The notes under the pieces are model-generated. The model did no database searches. It had not been told where the DNA came from and saw nothing but the letters and a program-made list of their open reading frames with translations. Both the position numbers and the translations under genes were made by a program. From Streptomyces rubiginosohelvolus (GTDB lineage: Bacteria; Actinomycetota; Actinomycetes; Streptomycetales; Streptomycetaceae), in the NCBI RefSeq assembly GCF_014649875.1, contig NZ_BMTW01000005.1, positions 40,430 to 104,429 on the forward strand: a stretch of DNA of 64,000 bases, written 5' to 3'. Shown in pieces: positions 63,157 to 64,000 of the stretch; the first letter of the stretch is position 1; each line of letters begins with the position of its first letter.

Positions 63157-63195
63157 CCGGGGAGACGGGGGGCGGACCCGTCTCCCCGGCGCTTT
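63157..63195. terminator. Terminator between DUF2550 and the chitinase gene
   Basis: 13-bp stem (63157-63169 with 63177-63189) and 7-base loop, followed on the plus strand by CGCTTTTT and preceded by AAAAA, so it can work in both directions between convergent genes. Confidence 0.85.
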
Positions 63196-63241
63196 TTCCG
63201 GGGTCGTGCTTTTCGTGCTGCTTCGGGCTACGGCGTGGGGA

Positions 63242-64000
63242 TCACTTGAGACCGTTGGCGATCGCGGTCACGAGTTCGCCGTTGGTGGTGTCACCGGAGA
63301 ACTCCCAGGAGAACGCGCCTCCCAGGCCCTGGTTCTTCGCCCAGGTCATCTTCGAGCCGATGGTGGCCGGGGTGTCGTAGCTCCACCAGTTGGTGCCGCA
63401 GTGGGCGTACGCGGTGCCGGCGATGGTGCCGGTCGCCGGGCAGGAGCTCTTGAGGACCTTGTAGTCCTCGATGCCGGCCTCGTACGTGCCCGGGGCCGCG
63501 CCGGTCGCCGTGCCGCCGGGGGCGGCCTGGGTGACGCCGGTCCAGCCGCGGCCGTAGAAGCCGATGCCGAGGAGCAGCTTCTTGGCCGGGACGCCCTTCG
63601 CCTTCAGCTTGGCGATGGCGTCGGCGGAGGTGAAGCCCTGCTGGGGGATTCCGGTGTACGAGGTCAGCGGGGAGTGCGGGGCCGTCGGGCCCTTGGCCGC
63701 CCAGGCGCCGAAGAAGTCGTACGTCATCACGTTGTACCAGTCGAAGGACTGGGCCGCGCCCCCGTAGTCGGCGGCGTCGATCTTGCCGCCGCTGGAGCCG
63801 TCCGCGGTGATGGCGGCGGTGACCAGGTTGTTCGCGCCGAACTTGGCGCGCATCGCGTCGGCCATGGTCTTGATCGCGGCCGGGCCGCTGGTGTCACAGG
63901 TCAGACCACAGGCGTTGGGGTACTCCCAGTCCAGGTCGATGCCGTCGAAGACATCGGCCCAGCGGGGGTCCTCGACCAGGTCGTAGCAGGACTGGGCGAA
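63242..64000 (-). CDS. GH18 chitinase (C-terminal part; 5' end beyond the window)
   Basis: The last 252 residues of a family 18 chitinase, cut at the right edge. The catalytic DxxDxDxE motif is present as DGIDLDWEYP, and later blocks fit the (beta/alpha)8 barrel: FDWYNVMTYDFFGAW, LLLGIGFYGRGW, and GGAFSWEFSGD at the end. It hydrolyses chitin outside the cell to give chitobiose. Two or more Cys suggest disulfides. The signal peptide and any chitin-binding or fibronectin modules would lie beyond position 64000. I recall a chitinase gene (ChiC) in this neighbourhood in S. coelicolor. Confidence 0.93.
   Translation of the reverse strand, partial: FAQSCYDLVEDPRWADVFDGIDLDWEYPNACGLTCDTSGPAAIKTMADAMRAKFGANNLVTAAITADGSSGGKIDAADYGGAAQSFDWYNVMTYDFFGAWAAKGPTAPHSPLTSYTGIPQQGFTSADAIAKLKAKGVPAKKLLLGIGFYGRGWTGVTQAAPGGTATGAAPGTYEAGIEDYKVLKSSCPATGTIAGTAYAHCGTNWWSYDTPATIGSKMTWAKNQGLGGAFSWEFSGDTTNGELVTAIANGLK

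Overview
The window is chromosomal DNA of a Streptomyces (or very close relative). The evidence is very high GC with strong G/C at third codon positions, frequent GTG and TTG starts, a four-gene conservon, a ZTP riboswitch ahead of glyA, and a core block (lysA-hom-thrC-thrB-rho-rpmE-prfA-prmC-atpIBEFHAGDC) in the order I recall for Streptomyces chromosomes. No insertion sequence, prophage, CRISPR array or large biosynthetic cluster is visible. Almost all DNA is coding, and neighbouring genes are often coupled by 4-bp overlaps.

Region 1 (1-31.9 kb) holds signalling, envelope and conserved Streptomyces genes. It opens with a MarR regulator and a PP2C-like protein. A complete conservon follows (sensor kinase, roadblock protein, DUF742 protein, small GTPase), trailed by a styrene/indole-type flavin monooxygenase. 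Next come an NlpC/P60 cell-wall hydrolase and a very large membrane protein whose kinase domain has lost its catalytic residues and which carries a PQQ-type propeller. An AurF-like diiron oxygenase, with its TetR gene, stands back to back with a second diiron protein that looks like its paralogue. After these come an amidase, a penicillin-binding protein and an FtsW/RodA pair, an SH3 protein, a sensor kinase coupled to a lipoprotein, a zinc-ribbon/HEAT-repeat gene pair, a divergent LigD-polymerase/Ku pair for end joining, and an intact Ser/Thr kinase.

Region 2 (31.9-44.4 kb) is mostly metabolism. glyA sits under a ZTP riboswitch. It is followed by a lipoprotein and a secreted protein, a tRNA-Arg(CCG) gene, a lone receiver-domain response regulator and nrtL (an ArgS relative without the catalytic core). 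The aspartate-family genes lysA, hom, thrC and thrB come next, then rho with the long polar insertion usual in actinobacteria.

Region 3 (44.4-64 kb) starts with a secreted trypsin-like protease with FG-GAP-type repeats, an LCP protein (wall polymer attachment) and rpmE. The translation-termination and tRNA-modification cluster prfA-prmC-Sua5/YrdC-phosphatase-like follows, then a second glyA and a WecA/MraY-type transferase that starts wall polymers. The complete ATP synthase operon lies downstream of a good match to a Rex (NADH/NAD+ sensor) operator, with hairpins in three of its intercistronic gaps. A DUF2550 protein and a GH18 chitinase cut by the window edge close the window.

The most interesting points are the divergent diiron pair with conserved ligand spacing, the flavin monooxygenase attached to the conservon, the pseudokinase-propeller protein, a phosphatase-like protein whose nucleophilic Cys is Ser, and the RNA-level control suggested for glyA and the atp operon. 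None is a wholly new system on sequence evidence alone. All functional calls are from reading the sequence; no database search was run.
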